Position numbers and translations under genes: made by a program
Notes under the pieces: model-generated
What the model was told of the DNA's origin: nothing
Databases searched by the model: none
Seen by the model: only the letters and a program-made list of their open reading frames with translations
In this document: in pieces, positions 23,604 through 36,133 of the stretch
How the letters are laid out: each line of letters starts with the position of its first letter
How positions within the stretch are numbered: the stretch's first letter is position 1
NCBI GenBank assembly: GCA_013350335.1
Contig: CM023532.1
Span: 95,849,064-95,913,063, forward strand
Direction of reading: 5' to 3'
DNA length: 64,000 nt
Origin: Chimonanthus salicifolius
Taxonomy: Eukaryota > Streptophyta > Magnoliopsida > Laurales > Calycanthaceae

Positions 23604-25809
23604 GTAAGAGTTTCATGGACTTTTGGATTAATAAAATGGGTGTGTATTGGGCCAAGGTTATGGCTGGTTACACCAGGGTTTTAACCTTGATTAATGAAGG
23701 ATTTAAAATGGTAAAAATAACCATTGGGTTCGGCCACCATGGAGGGCCGAACCCCATGTAAAAGATGGGTGGTTTTTCATGTTATGAAACATGGAAACCA
23801 TGGAGGTTTATGGACTGATTTTTGGGTTTTATTTAAGAATCAAATACTTGTTATAGAAAGGATTATAAACCTGGATCTGAATGACAAAAAGGCTGAAGTT
23901 AACATGGTCTAAAACAATAGTTTAAAAGATGGAAATCATGGACCATAGGGTTCGGCCACTTTGGGTGGCCGAACCCCATGAAAATTATTTGTTTAAAGTG
24001 ATGGTTTTTGTAAAATCATGGACTGTTTTTGTATGATCTAAGATACAAGGTGAAAGGGTTTTTAAATCATGAAATTGGATGTCATGTTTTGGGCCATGGG
24101 ATGGCCGAATGCTTCAAGGAATTAAACCTTGGATTGAGATTGTTTAAAATGGTATAAAAATGTCATTGGGTTCGGCCACTTGGGATGGCCGAACCCCATG
24201 ATCTTATTTGGGTAATTGGATGGTTTTTGAAGTGTAAAAACCATACAATACTATTTTGATTATTACATGATTTAATGGACATGTGATGTAAGTTAAAAAG
24301 GGTCCAAAACATGGGCATAGGGTTCGGCTACCTTGGATGGCCGAACCCCATAAAAGTGTTTGATAAGTTGGTATGGTTTTTGGTGAGATAAAAACCATAC
24401 CAATGGTGGAGTTGTTTATGTAATTTAATGGAGTTAAGGTTAAGGTGAAGGATCGGCCAATGCATGGCTGAATCTTATTAATTTTTATGGCTAAGATGCA
24501 TGATAAATGATGAAAGATTATTAGAAGAATTGAATCCAAAGAACCATGAGGTTCGGCCATGTGAATGGCCGAACCCCATGGGTTGCTTTATGGTTTTTAT
24601 GTGGTTTACTTAGGGTTATGGTTACTGATTTGGGTCAGCCTTTGGATGGCTGAACCATGTATTGATCATGGTTGAATTGGCATGATTAAACCATGAGTGA
24701 TCATGGTGATGATTGGATCAAGTGAACCCTAGGGTTCGGCTATGAGTATGGCCGAGCCCCATTGGACTGTTTTGAAATAAATGGGCTGTTTTGAATGGGA
24801 ACTTATGGTTGTTTTAATTAAGGAAACATACATGATAATTATGGACTATGTAATCAACCATTGATGATGATGGAAAGTGGGATAAAAACCCATAGGATGT
24901 GGTTCGGCCAAGTAGTATGGCTGAACCCCATCAATGATTATTTGATAAGTTTGGGGATTAAAGTTGATGAATGAAGAACCCCACCAAGTTGGTTTAGACA
25001 TGGAAAAACTAAAGGATAGCCTAAAATGGCATAAATGTAATTATTGATAGAATAATCAATAATGGAAATGATCATAGGGTTGGATGTACGGACACGAACC
25101 CACATGATGTGGATGGGTCTTAGATGTGATTAAATAAGTAAATGATGTTATGACTTACTAATTGATATATGGATAAGGTACCGGAACTCGAACGGTGCAC
25201 GAGTCGTGATCAAGTGAAGCTCAAAAAGGAACGGACACTTAAGCAAAGTTTAAGTAGGTTTCCTACCTATTTGTAACCACAGTTTTACCCCAGTTTTCTT
25301 ATGAGACTCTTGTTTTATTTTATGTGTTTCAAATGATATATTATGCATTAACAAATGGCATACAGGCATTGGCATCTCATGCATAGACATGGGATTATGA
25401 ATGAGGTTCTACAGTGTTGCAATTTATGAGTTACGTGCTCCTTCAGCGGTGCAAGTCACGTCAGGAGGAGTAACATGATGATCATAGTCACATTGGTCTC
25501 CTTAGGCGATGAGAGTCCCGCCAGGAGGACTAATACGTGATATGAATCAAGTCAATGATGAAGAGATGAAAGTGTGTTGTAATTTACCTTGTCGGTGCAA
25601 GGCACGTCAAGTGATGGCTATGAATGTACATGATGGGGGAGGCTCATTGCATATCCATACTTCATAGCATTGTTTTACCTATTTTTGATGATCATGTAAT
25701 ATGATATATATATGCATGTTTTATATGCTAACATGTGGTAGCCCTGATTCGGGAACCTACTGGGCACGTTGATCTAACGCCCTAATTCTATCATCAGAGG
25801 AGAATGCAG
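23604..25809 (+). other. Candidate LTR intron, subfamily B
   Basis: Donor TTTG/GTAAGAG at 23604. TCTAACGCCC then two possible acceptors, ATCATCAG (25797) or AATGCAG/G (25809). Confidence 0.45.
23727..24930. repeat. Hairpin cluster in subfamily B LTR
   Basis: GGTTCGGCCA-type inverted repeats at about 23727, 23948, 24167, 24320, 24549, 24732 and 24901. Loops differ from subfamily A (for example ACCATGGAGG, ACTTTGGG), and the arms are the conserved part. Confidence 0.85.
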
Positions 25810-26981
25810 GTACAATTAAAGGGGAAGGAAAGGTCGTTGACCGGGAGGGGAGCCAAGCCTAAGCGCTTGAATGTTGGACTGGACTTCTTTTTATTACTAT
25901 CATTTGAACTATATTTTGTTGGACATGTAATAAGTCATTACTTGCTATGGTTTGATTAGGTTAATAACTTTGGATGGTTGATTTATGTTAATTAATGTTT
26001 GAGACTGTTACTTGCTATCTAGTCTTTCTATTCCGCAGTTAATCTAGGTTATTCCGCATGATGATGTTAGTTCCATGTGTGATTCATTATCATGGTCTAG
26101 TCCATGTACACATGGGTGGCCAGTTAAGGTTCAGACTTGAGTAGTCTGAACTTAACTCGCGTCGTGAAGCTGTCCGCTCTCTTCCGATGTCTTATTATTA
26201 TTTAAAAAAAAAAATTAGACTCTGAATTATCGGAAAGGGTGGGGCGTTACATCAAGGGGTACCAACCAAAGGGACACACGGTTGAAATGGAAAGTTCCAT
26301 CTCATGGATGAAACCCATGCACACGTTGGGAAGCCAAGGGGTGCCTTGGTTAAGCCAAGGGACACCTTGGTTAAGATGAAACTATTAAGTGGGAAGTGAG
26401 AAAGCCTTGGGCTGATTTCAAAGGGGTACGGCCAAAGGGCACTTCACATCCCTTGGTCGAATTCCACAAATTGAAACAAAGAGATTTGCATTCTCTTCTC
26501 ATCTCTCTCTCTCCCAATTCGTCTCTAGACTTAGAGAAATCAGTGAAGAGCAAGAAAGGAAGTGTAACGCCCCGCCCTTTCCGAGAATTTCAGAGTCTAA
26601 TTTTTTTTTTTTTTTTAATAAACAACGGAAGAGAGCGGGCGGCGTCACGACGCGAGTTAAGTTCAGACTACCCAAGTCTGAACCTTAACTGGCCACCCAT
26701 GTGTACATGGAATAGACCATGATAGTGATTCACACATGGAACTAACATCAACATGCGGAATAAAAAGACGAGATAGCAAGTAATAGCCTTAAATAATAAA
26801 TAACATAGATCAACCATCCACAAGTTATTATCCTAAACAAACCATAGCAAATAACGAATTATTACATGTCCAACAATAGTATTCAAATGACAGTAATAAA
26901 ACGTAATCCAAATCCATTATTAAAGCACTTAGGCTCAGCTCCCCTCTTGGTCAATGACCTTTCCTTTCCCCTTGCTTGTAC

Positions 26982-29016
26982 CTGCAATCTCCTCTGAGGA
27001 TAGAATTAGGGCGTTAGATCAACGCGCCCAGTAGGTTCCCGAATCAGGGCTACCACATGTTAGCATATAAAACATGCATATACATATCATAATACATGAT
27101 CATCAAAACAGGTAAAACAATGCTATGAAATATGCACATGCAATGAGCATCCCCCATCATGTACTTTCATAGCCATCACTTGACGTGCCTTGCACCGACA
27201 AGGTAAATTACAACACACCTTCATCTTTTCTATAAGCGATGTACATGTAATGAGCAACCCCCATCATGTACCATCGTAGTCATCACTTGACGTGCCTTGC
27301 ACCGACAAGGTAAATTACAACAACATTCATCTCTTCTATACAATATGTACATGCAATGGGCAACCCCCATCATGTACAATCGTAGCCATCACTGTAGAAC
27401 TTCATTCATTATCCCATGACTATGCATGAGATGCCAATGCCTGTATGCCATTTGTTAATGCATAATATATCATTTGAAACACATATATTAAAACAAGAGT
27501 ATCATAAGAAATACTGGGTAAAAACCGTGGTTACAAGTAGGTAGGAAACCTACTTAAGAATCCCTTCAGTAACTGATCTTTCTTTCGCGTCACCCGGTCA
27601 CGACTAGCACGTCGTTCGACTTCCGGTACCTTATCCATATACCAAACAGCAAGACATAACATTATTTACTTATTCGATCACATCTACGACCCATCCGCAT
27701 CATGTGGGGTTCAACCATGCCCTTGGCCGAACATCACCAACTTAGGACTTAACTTCCTACTTTATTTAATCAACTCTTAAGCACTTAACCCTTTTAAAAA
27801 TGACATGGTTCAGCCCTATGTTGGCCAACCAATAATCAGCAAGTTAAACTTCCATAACCCACATCAAACACCATATTTTATATGGTTTAAAACTCACCAA
27901 CTTCATCAAAACTAACATGGGGTTCACTTGATCTGGTTGATCCCTCTACTTCTCATGATTATACATGATTTAATCATGTTAACACAACCATGAATTACAC
28001 ATGGTTCAGCCACATAACCAGCCACCGAAACAGCAATTTAACTTCACCAAAACACATCACTTACTTACATGGGGTTCGGCCATCCAAGGTGGCCGAACTC
28101 AATGTCCATATCTTGGTCTTTTAACCATGCTTTAGGCATTATTTAAATATGCAATATCAGTATTATATTGCTGCCTTTAAACCTCTTAGAAACCATCTAA
28201 TTAAATTCATTCACAACAGTCCATAAAGTCCATGGTTTCCATGTTTCAAACTCCTTAAAACCAACCATCATTTGCATGGGGTTCGGCCCTCCATGGTGGC
28301 CGAACCCAATGCTATGTTTGCTGTTTTTTAAACCTCAATCATCATGTAATTAACAGCGTATTAACATCAGGTTTTAACTTTAAAAGAAACCATCCAAAAA
28401 CCAACATGATATCATGGGATTCGGCCATCCAAGATGGCCGATCCCCATGGTCCATCTTCTCCAATTTTACTCCACTGATTAGACCACATACCTTCAGCCT
28501 TTTCTGATATCCAAACCCATGTTTTAACCCTCTTTAAGCATGTATTTTAAATCTTAATAAAATATGTAAAAACAGTCCCCAAATGGATGGTTTTAAATTT
28601 CAAAAACCATAACCATTAACCAACTCTTTTCATGGGGTTTGGCCACCCAAAGTGGCCAAACCCAATGGTTCATTTCATTTCTTTTGACACCTTCTTCCAT
28701 GGTTTAGACTCTTGTCAAATTCGACCATGGTATGACATGCAAATCCATGTTTTCAATCTTTCCAAAGCATGTATCTTAGACCTCTAAAATCGGTCCTATT
28801 CTTGCATGGTTTAATCCTTACAAAACCATCAACACTAACCATAAAATTTCATGGGGTTCGGCCATCCAAAGTGGCCGAACCCTATGTCCATGTTTTCCAT
28901 CTAATTGAGCATAAAGGAATCATATTTTAACCCTTTGATAGATTTGACCATCACATGGCCAAATCATGTCTTATTTTACCCATTTTATTAACCATAAATC
29001 AATGGGAAAAACTTAC
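26982..29016 (-). other. Candidate LTR intron, subfamily B, minus strand
   Basis: Minus strand: donor GTG/GTAAGTT at 29016 and acceptor ATTGCAG/G at 26982. Mirrors 23604-25809. Confidence 0.45.
27138..27393. repeat. Tandem repeat, about 106 bp x 2.4
   Basis: Units begin near 27138, 27245 and 27351 with ATGCAATGAGCA-like sequence followed by CCCCCATCATGTAC. Each complete unit contains TCACTTGACGTGCC then TTGCACCGACAAGG. It corresponds to the hairpin-rich segment of the other LTRs just upstream (in LTR sense) of the conserved block. Confidence 0.8.
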
Positions 29017-30702
29017 CACTTTCCTTTGCCTTTTGCTCTTGACTTTTAATCCTTGTTTCCTTAACTCCTTGCTGATTGTATGCTTGAATATTTGGTACCA
29101 AAAGCCTCTGCTGTTCCAGCCAAGAACACCAATTGAAGAGAGGGTGAAAGAGATGGGAACAATTGGGTTTCCTTTGACAAAAACGGCCAACCATGGGTGT
29201 TTATTGTTCTTTTGTAGTTCAGCCCCAAAAACCTCTCAATTCCTCATAATTTCTTGCTCAAAACGGTGGGCATTGGGTGCCATCCAAGGCACCCCTTGGC
29301 AGCTACCAATGCAGCCATTCAAATCCCCAAGCAACCCACCTCAAACCCATGCACTTATATTTAATATTTACCATGGAACTCACCAAAACAAGTCCCCAAC
29401 GTGTGGGACTTGTTTTGGCTGATTTGAGACCAGCTAAACTCTTCCAATTCCCCTTGGACTCACTGAATTTACAGCCCCTTGAGTTTCCATTTTGACTCAC
29501 TCAACTCAAGGTATTTTTATTCCAACCCAACTCATCACATTTAATGCATTTCATTTAATGCATATGAGTTAACTCACCTTTTGATTTAATTCCAACTCAC
29601 CTCCATCCCACTCAACTGATTTGAATCGTGTTTGAGCTCCCTTGAGGGTTCACACGGTCAACAATAGTCAACTCGACCCGTTGGGTCCACTTTTAGCTCC
29701 TTGACCCGTTTTGACAACATGACCCATTTATGGTATTTTGGTCATTTCTAATTGGTTTTTACATATGGATCAAGCCTACCCATTTTTCCTCCACTTGATT
29801 TCCAATCAAATAGGCTTAACCCCTTTTAATTTAAAATCACAAAACGGTCAAATAACCCAGCAAGACCCGATGGGCCCCATTTGGGCCCTTTGACCCATTT
29901 AGCCATTTTTGACCCAAATGATGAAAATTACCCAACCAATAAAACTTAACATTCATAATGTGCTCATATGATTTTATTTTGAGCAATGGGCCCCACTATT
30001 TCCTTACTTAACATCACAAAATAATTAATTTAACAACTCAGGGGCATTTTGGTAATTTTCCACTTCATTGAGAAATTGGGGTGTTACAGGAAGGGATTGA
30101 AAGGATTTTCGGCTGAGTACAAGGAGACACCCCCAAGGGGCACTTCACACCCCTTGGCCGACACCTCTTCATTTGAGAACAAAGAGATTTCTATCTTTTT
30201 TTTCTCTCTCACTCCCACATTTCATCACTACACTTAGAGGACCAGCAAAACACCAAGAAAGGAGAAGGATTAAGGAGGAAAGCTCGAAACAAAGAAAGGA
30301 GGAGACGAGTAAATTTATGTTCCATGCTTACGTAGATAGGAATGTGATAAAGGAAGTCATGGATTTGGCCACAGGTGGCCGAATCCATGGGCTCCAAGAA
30401 TGTTAGAATAAAATGATCATGGAGTTGATATCCATTGAAGGAATGGATAGATATTGAAAACCAACCGAGAGTTGTATGGATGAGTTTAATAATGTGTGAA
30501 AGAAACTAAAGGAACCATGGTTTTGGCTATGGAATGGCCGAAACCATGAGGTTCATATTTGACTGAAATGAAAGGCCAAATGGTTATAAGGCCATGGACT
30601 TGAAATCCATTCAATGAATGGTTAAATGGTTGAAACAAATGTGGAAGGATATTCGAAATTATGTTGTAATACTAAGATTAGGAGAAAATAATCAAAGAAC
30701 AA

Positions 30703-31175
30703 GGTTCGGCCTCTTGCATGGCCGAACCCTATTTTTTTTATGGGGATCATTTGAGAACTCAAAGAGAGACTGGATGAGGTTCGGCCATGTTGTATGGCCG
30801 AACCCCATCAAGTGACCTAAAACATGTTGGATGTAAATTTTTAAGAAAAACCCATCCTCAATGTGATTTAGGATGGAAAAGAGATGAAAAGGAAGAACAA
30901 TGGTTCAGCCATGTTGTATGGCCAAACCTCATGGATGATTTTATGGATCTATGTATGTTTAAAGGTTAAATGACTAACTAGGGATTATTAGATTAAGAAA
31001 TAAAAAAAAAAATTGAATGATGATTGACTCGTATTGTTTAAAATAAAACAAGGATTAAAAAGAGGGTCGAAAACCAAAACAATGAGGTTCGGGCATGTTG
31101 TATGGCTAAACCCCATTGATGGGTTTTTGTGGACATGAACACATTTCAGCCATGTTTTATGGCCGAACCCCATTG
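30703..31175. repeat. Hairpin cluster in gypsy right LTR
   Basis: Hairpins at about 30703, 30778, 30901, 31085 and 31147. The last two are decayed (for example GGTTCGGGCAT/ATGGCTAAACC). The left LTR has one fewer, so a hairpin unit was lost or gained since insertion. Confidence 0.8.
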
Positions 31176-33325
31176 AGGGTCTTAATCGGTTTAAGGACTA
31201 TGAAGCGTAAATGCATTGAGAAATGAACATGGGATGATGTAGGGGATGATGAAAATAAAATGGATCATCAACTTGATTTATATATGTGCTAAATGTAATA
31301 AGGAAAAGGAGATTCACAAAGTGTTTGCAATTCGGTTTTGACGTGCTCGGTGAACGGTATCTCACGAAACAGCAAGGACAGTATACTGGAATTTGGTAGG
31401 ATTCCTACCTGATTGAAATGCATAGGGATCTATATATGAATGTGTTCTTGGTTTGTTTTACAAACATGATGAATTATTTTAGTTAAATGAATGGAATATG
31501 TTTTATGAAATGTTTTTCAATTAAATATGTATTTTGATACAAAATGGCAATTGTACATCCATAATCTCATGCATGGCATCGGAGGGAGTCTATGGGGCAG
31601 CAAGCCAAGTTATGAGCTGTCCGGACATGACTTGGGCCTTGAAAACTAGCTCGAAAGAAGCTATGTAAACCATTGTTATGATTGGCCTTGTCCAGGATTG
31701 CTAGATAGGGGTACGGCGTATATGGGCCAAAGAGCTCTGGGATAACCAGCCAAAAACCCTGCGCAGAGGGAGGAGTCCACGCTCCATCTGTAACTCTGAT
31801 TAACATACGTCGGGAGGTATAACAATGACCTGGTCATGCCGTCACAAAACACTGCGGATGTAAATGGCCAAGGGAACACCTTGATATGGTTTCATTATAT
31901 CAGGGAAAATGTTGTGATGATATGAATGATGTTTGATATGGAGATTAGGTGGGAGATCATTGGCATATGACACGCATGGCATTGACATATATAGATGAAC
32001 ATGATTTAGATATGATTATCATGCGTTGATTTTGATATAATGATATGTTTATAGTTTCTAATGTGATACTTTTAATTCTGATTTTTATATTGATCGTATG
32101 TATATAACCCTACTTGGAATCCCTACTGGACGCGTTGACTAACGCCCTACTTGTAACACCCCGGATTTTCAGGTTATAAATATATATGGAAATTGCCCAT
32201 TTAATTTGTGAATTAATGGATATGGACCTTAGATGGGTAAGATGTTAGGTCAAGTGCCCAATTAAGACCCAACGGATTGTGGATATGGTTCAATGAAATA
32301 AATGGGTGAGATTTATTTAATTGGGTCAAGATTGTCTATTGGGTCAAATGCCCAATTGGGACCCAATGGGTCTTGGTTGACTTGGTTGACCACCAAGTGA
32401 GTTCAAGCTTAATTAACTTGGGGCTGAATTAAGTTAGAAATGGAATCAAGTAATTGAGTTGATTTTAAGTGAGTTAAATGAGTTGAATTAAAGATGTGAG
32501 TTGAGTTAAAGAGATGAGTTGAATGGGAAGTTAATGGGACTTTGATCTTAAGTGAGTGGAGTGGGAAGATGGAGAGTTGCATCTCATAAGACCAAACCCA
32601 CCTTGTACACACGTTGGAGAGATGGGAGTTTCATCTCATGGGATGAAACTCCAAAGGGATCATTATGAGGAAGATGAATGGTTTTGTTGTTACACAAACC
32701 ATATTCAAAGGCATACACGTTGGAAGATGGAGGGGTGTTCCATCTCAAGTGGTGTCTTGGCCAAGCCAAGGGACACTTGGAAGACACTATCATTATGAGG
32801 AAGTTGAAGGGATTTTGGTTGTTACACATGGTATATCCATGCATACACGTTGGAACATGGAAGCCCAAGGGGCATATGGTCGGGAGTTTCATCTCATGGG
32901 ATGAAACCCCCAAAATAAGTATCAATGGGGAGGTGAAGAGTCATGGGAGTTACAAAAGGGGCATTAACCAAAGGATACCACCCTTGGCCGAACTACATTG
33001 GGCAGCAAAGAGAATTCTTTGCTTTATCTCACTCTCTCCCTCTCTCACTCAAGGCCGACCACTCTCATTGACAAAGGGAGAATACTTAGAGTTTTATCTC
33101 AAATCTTCTCTCTTTCTCCCTCTCTCAAACCTATACCTCTTGGCCGAACCACTCCTAGAGATTTTATCAAGATCAATCTAGCCAAGGATCAAGAAGGAAG
33201 GAAGAAGAGGCTAAGGAAGGAAAAGATCGGAGGAACAAGAAGGAGTGAAAGAAACCGGAGGAGTCGCAGAATCGGTAAGTACTTGATAAGTTGTTATTAA
33301 GTAAGAAAAGATGGTCAAGGAACAT

Positions 33326-34355
33326 GGTTTGGCCATTGCATGGCCAAACCCTAAATTGTATGTACAAGAACCTTCAAGGACCAAAAAGGGGTTGGATGAG
33401 GTTCGTCCATGTTGTATGGCCGAACCCCATCAAAGGATCAATCATGGATTTATGATATATTTTAAGGAAAATAATGGACCATAGGGTTCGGCCATGTTGT
33501 ATGGCCAAACCCCATGGAAAAGTATTAAGGATTTTAAAGGGTCTAAATGGATGTATGTTGGTGAAGAACCTTAGACCCCCATGGCCGAACTCCATAAAGA
33601 ATTATTGAATTATGTACACTTATTTAGATCATGGAAATGATGGGGGAATGATGGTACCTTTAATTGATTTTAAACATGGTTAATGATGATCCAAAAGGAT
33701 GAACCTAAATGTATGGTTAAACCCCCATGGAGGGACCTCGATTATGGACCTAAGAGTGTATATCATTTAAAGGAGAAGATGGGAAATAAGACATCGTGGA
33801 TTCGGCCATGGTGTAGGCCGAACCCCATGGACCATTTTTAAAGGGCCATTTAGAGATCTATTTATGATTAAATGAATGAAAGCTTATGCTAGGAGATGGA
33901 AGGATTTGATGATGGGTTTTTATGTTGATGGATCATTTGTGGATCCATGCATGAAATGTTTAGTTATGGATCTATGTTTTCGGACCTAAACATAAGGTGA
34001 TGGAAATAATGGCAAAGAAGTACATATGGGTAAAATGAAAGATCATGGGTTCGGCCATGGTGTATGGCCGAACCACATGGGGGAATGTTTTTTGTGGACT
34101 TGGGTCGTTATTAATGTTAAATGGTTAATCTATAAGTGTTTAGATTAATGAAACAAAGATGGCATGATCTTGGACTTAATTTAAAAGATCAAAGGACTAA
34201 AAAGAAGGGCACAAAACCAAAGGAGTGAGGTTCGGCCATATTGTATGGCCGAACCCCACTAAGGTGTGTTTATGGACTTAGACATGGCTAATAAATAAAA
34301 AGAGGGACACAAATTCAAGTGAGTGAGGTTCGGCCATGTTGTATGGCCGAACCCC
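33326..34355. repeat. Hairpin cluster in subfamily A LTR
   Basis: At least seven inverted repeats at about 33326, 33400, 33486, 33801, 34050, 34230 and 34327. The first has both arms changed in step (GGTTTGGCCAT/ATGGCCAAACC). Confidence 0.85.
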
Positions 34356-34698
34356 ACTAAGGTGTGTTTATGGACTTAGACATGATTAGAAATCAAATGG
34401 AACATGGGTTTGATTGATTGATATGTAATAAGGTAACGGGACCTTACAAGCGGTGTATGATCGGTGATCGGTTTCTGGACAAAAACGCAAGGACACGTTA
34501 GTTGATCATTGGTAGGATTCCTACCTCATTGATACCATGGGATATGTATGATGGTTTTAATTCCTATTTTGATGAGTTATTTTGTATAAGTGATATGTTT
34601 TCATGGGATTTTAAATGCTATGATTTGTATTATTACATAGCATGTTGGCATTTGCATCTCATGCATCGCATGGGAGGGATACTATGGAGTTGTGATAC

Positions 34699-34895
34699 CT
34701 TGATGAGGAGTTTCCATCAAGAGGAAGACCTTGGTGTGCATTATCTACCAAGAGGTAACCGGAGTCCACGCTCCGTTGGGGCGTCCGTAAGGCATTCGTG
34801 ATCTTGATGAGGAGTTTCCATCAAGAGGTAACCGGAGACCACACTCTGTCGGGGAATCTGTAAGGCAACTGTGGGATACCTTGATGAGGAGTATT
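34699..34895. repeat. Repeated CTTGATG...CATCAAG hairpin units
   Basis: Three copies of CTTGATGAGGAGT(A)TTCCATCAAG, each followed by GAGG, two of them then by AACCGGAG..CCAC. Stem of 7-8 base pairs. A diverged fourth stem lies between (CCTTGGTGTGC...ACCAAGAGG). Confidence 0.8.
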
Positions 34896-36133
34896 CCATC
34901 AAGAGGATGTTTTGTGATTGTGATATGGGTGATGGGTGGGACTCATGGCATATGACACCCATGGCATGACATTGTATCAGCATGCTTATGATCTCTATTA
35001 TCATGCATTGTTTCTAGTTTTATCTGTATGATTGGATCTCTATTATCATATACTGTTTTGGATACGATGTTTTACAGATACGACATGATATATTATATCC
35101 TAGATTTTTATACTAACCCATGTGTTTGACCGTAATTGGAATACCTTCTGGGCGCGTTGTCTAACGCCCTACTTCTGCCCTAATTGATGACACAGGGAAT
35201 AAACGGAACGAGGAACGAGATCGGAGCCAAGCTTAGGAGATTGGATGTTTTAGTTTCGTTTTATTTAAGTTATTCATGGACAATGTGATTTGAGTAACTA
35301 TCAGTCAGGACTGTAATAACGTAGATATATTTGCTATGGTTTGAAGGCTAATTTTGGATATTTTAACTTAAGATAATTATTGGTAAGTGTTGGACTACTT
35401 TGCTATCTAAAATGGAATAGGATTGTTTCCTATTATAATTCCACATCTATGATTATTCCACATGTTAACTTGAGTACGTGTGAACCGTTTTAGTGGACTT
35501 GGTCCACGCACACGTATGGTTGGCCAGTTAAGGGTCAGGCTTTGGAAGCTCGGACTTAGCTCGCGTCGTGACGCTCCCGCTCTCTCTCACTATTTTATTT
35601 AAAAAAAAAAAAAAGTAGACTCTGATTTCGACAAGTGAAAAAGGGCGGGGTGTTACACTACTTCTACCCTTTAGATGATGGAACAGGGAATGGAAAGGAC
35701 GATGGACGTGAAAGAAGCCAAGTTTAGAAGCTTGGGAAACTTATGCTTATTTTATTTAATATTGATTTTGGAACAATGTATTTGAGATAATTCCATTTTG
35801 GGATTGTAATAACTTAGTTTATTTTGCTATGGTTGTTTGATGATTTTAGATATTTAATCGTAAGTTAATTTAATAGTGATTGGCTTCCTTGTTTTTCAAT
35901 ATCAAATCTATGGATAATATTCTATTCATATGTTATTTCCACAGTTAATTTATATAGCGTGTGAACTGTTTTAGTGGACTCAATCCACGCACACGTATCG
36001 TTGGCCAGTTAAGGGTCGGGTTTGGAGACCTAGACTTAGCTCGCGTCGTGACGTTCCCGCTCTCTCTCACTCTTTATATAAAAAAAAAAATATACTCTGA
36101 TTTTCGACGAGTGAAAAAGGGCGAGGCGTTACA

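Larger units (their letters stand above)
22509..26251 (+). repeat. Solo LTR, subfamily B, plus strand
   Basis: 3,743 bp, starts TGTAACACCCCAATTTC, ends GGGGCGTTACA, duplication TCAAG (22504-22508 and 26252-26256). Contains a hairpin series from 23727 to 24930, the conserved block near 25759-25797, and the dyad CATGG..CCATG (26091-26106). A close relative in opposite orientation lies 311 bp downstream (26563-30088). Confidence 0.9.
26563..30088 (-). repeat. Solo LTR, subfamily B, minus strand
   Basis: 3,526 bp with exact duplication GGAAG (26558-26562 and 30089-30093). Its minus strand closely matches 22509-26251, for example AATTTCTCAATGAAG then AATGCCCCTGAG. Hairpins at about 27707, 28076, 28278, 28418, 28637 and 28855. 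The conserved block is in reverse near 27000-27045. Confidence 0.9.
33275..35195 (+). other. Candidate LTR intron
   Basis: Donor AATCG/GTAAGTA at 33275. TCTAACGCCCTACTTC then GACACAG/G at 35195. 1,921 bp; encloses every hairpin in the LTR. Confidence 0.5.
32152..35657 (+). repeat. Solo LTR, subfamily A, plus strand
   Basis: 3,506 bp, TGTAAC...GTTACA, duplication CTACT (32147-32151 and 35658-35662). It sits exactly in the pyrimidine tract of the conserved block of its host LTR. Hairpins run from 33326 to 34355 and CTTGATG/CATCAAG units from 34699 to 34895. The dyad GTGGACTTGGTCCAC is at 35493-35507. Confidence 0.9.
30309..35686 (+). other. Candidate LTR intron, gypsy right LTR (interrupted)
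   Basis: Donor GACGA/GTAAAT at 30309 and acceptor GGAACAG/G at 35686. The solo LTR 32152-35657 lies between the branch-point-like CTAAC and the acceptor. Confidence 0.42.
6654..36133 (+). mobile_element. Nested Tekay/Del-type Ty3/gypsy element, degenerate
   Basis: Starts TGTAAC, ends GTTACA, and is flanked by ATGCA on both sides (6649-6653 and 36134-36138). The left LTR (6654-16974) and right LTR (21938-36133) align after nested insertions are removed, giving about 3.36 and 3.41 kb. A tRNA-Met-type primer-binding site follows the left LTR. The domain order gag, protease, RT, RNase H, integrase and C-terminal chromodomain remnant identifies a chromovirus, most like Tekay/Del, whose LTRs are typically long. 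Without insertions it would be about 11.7 kb. Stops and frameshifts throughout make it non-autonomous. Confidence 0.9.
21938..36133 (+). repeat. Right LTR of the gypsy element, split in four
   Basis: LTR sequence at 21938-22508, 26252-26562, 30089-32151 and 35658-36133. It is interrupted by solo LTRs at 22509-26251, 26563-30088 and 32152-35657. The pieces match the left LTR collinearly with a few percent differences by eye. The purine tract expected just before 21938 is weak (AAACGAGAGTAATAT). Confidence 0.88.

Noticed and set aside
30703..31175. Hairpins as miRNA precursors
   Set aside because: Stems are only 11-13 bp with 4-8 base loops, too short for a Dicer-like duplex of about 21 bp.
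32584..33300. Several overlapping frames of 80-167 codons on both strands
   Set aside because: They lie wholly inside a solo LTR, overlap each other, lack domain motifs and are not preserved as frames in the other LTR copies.
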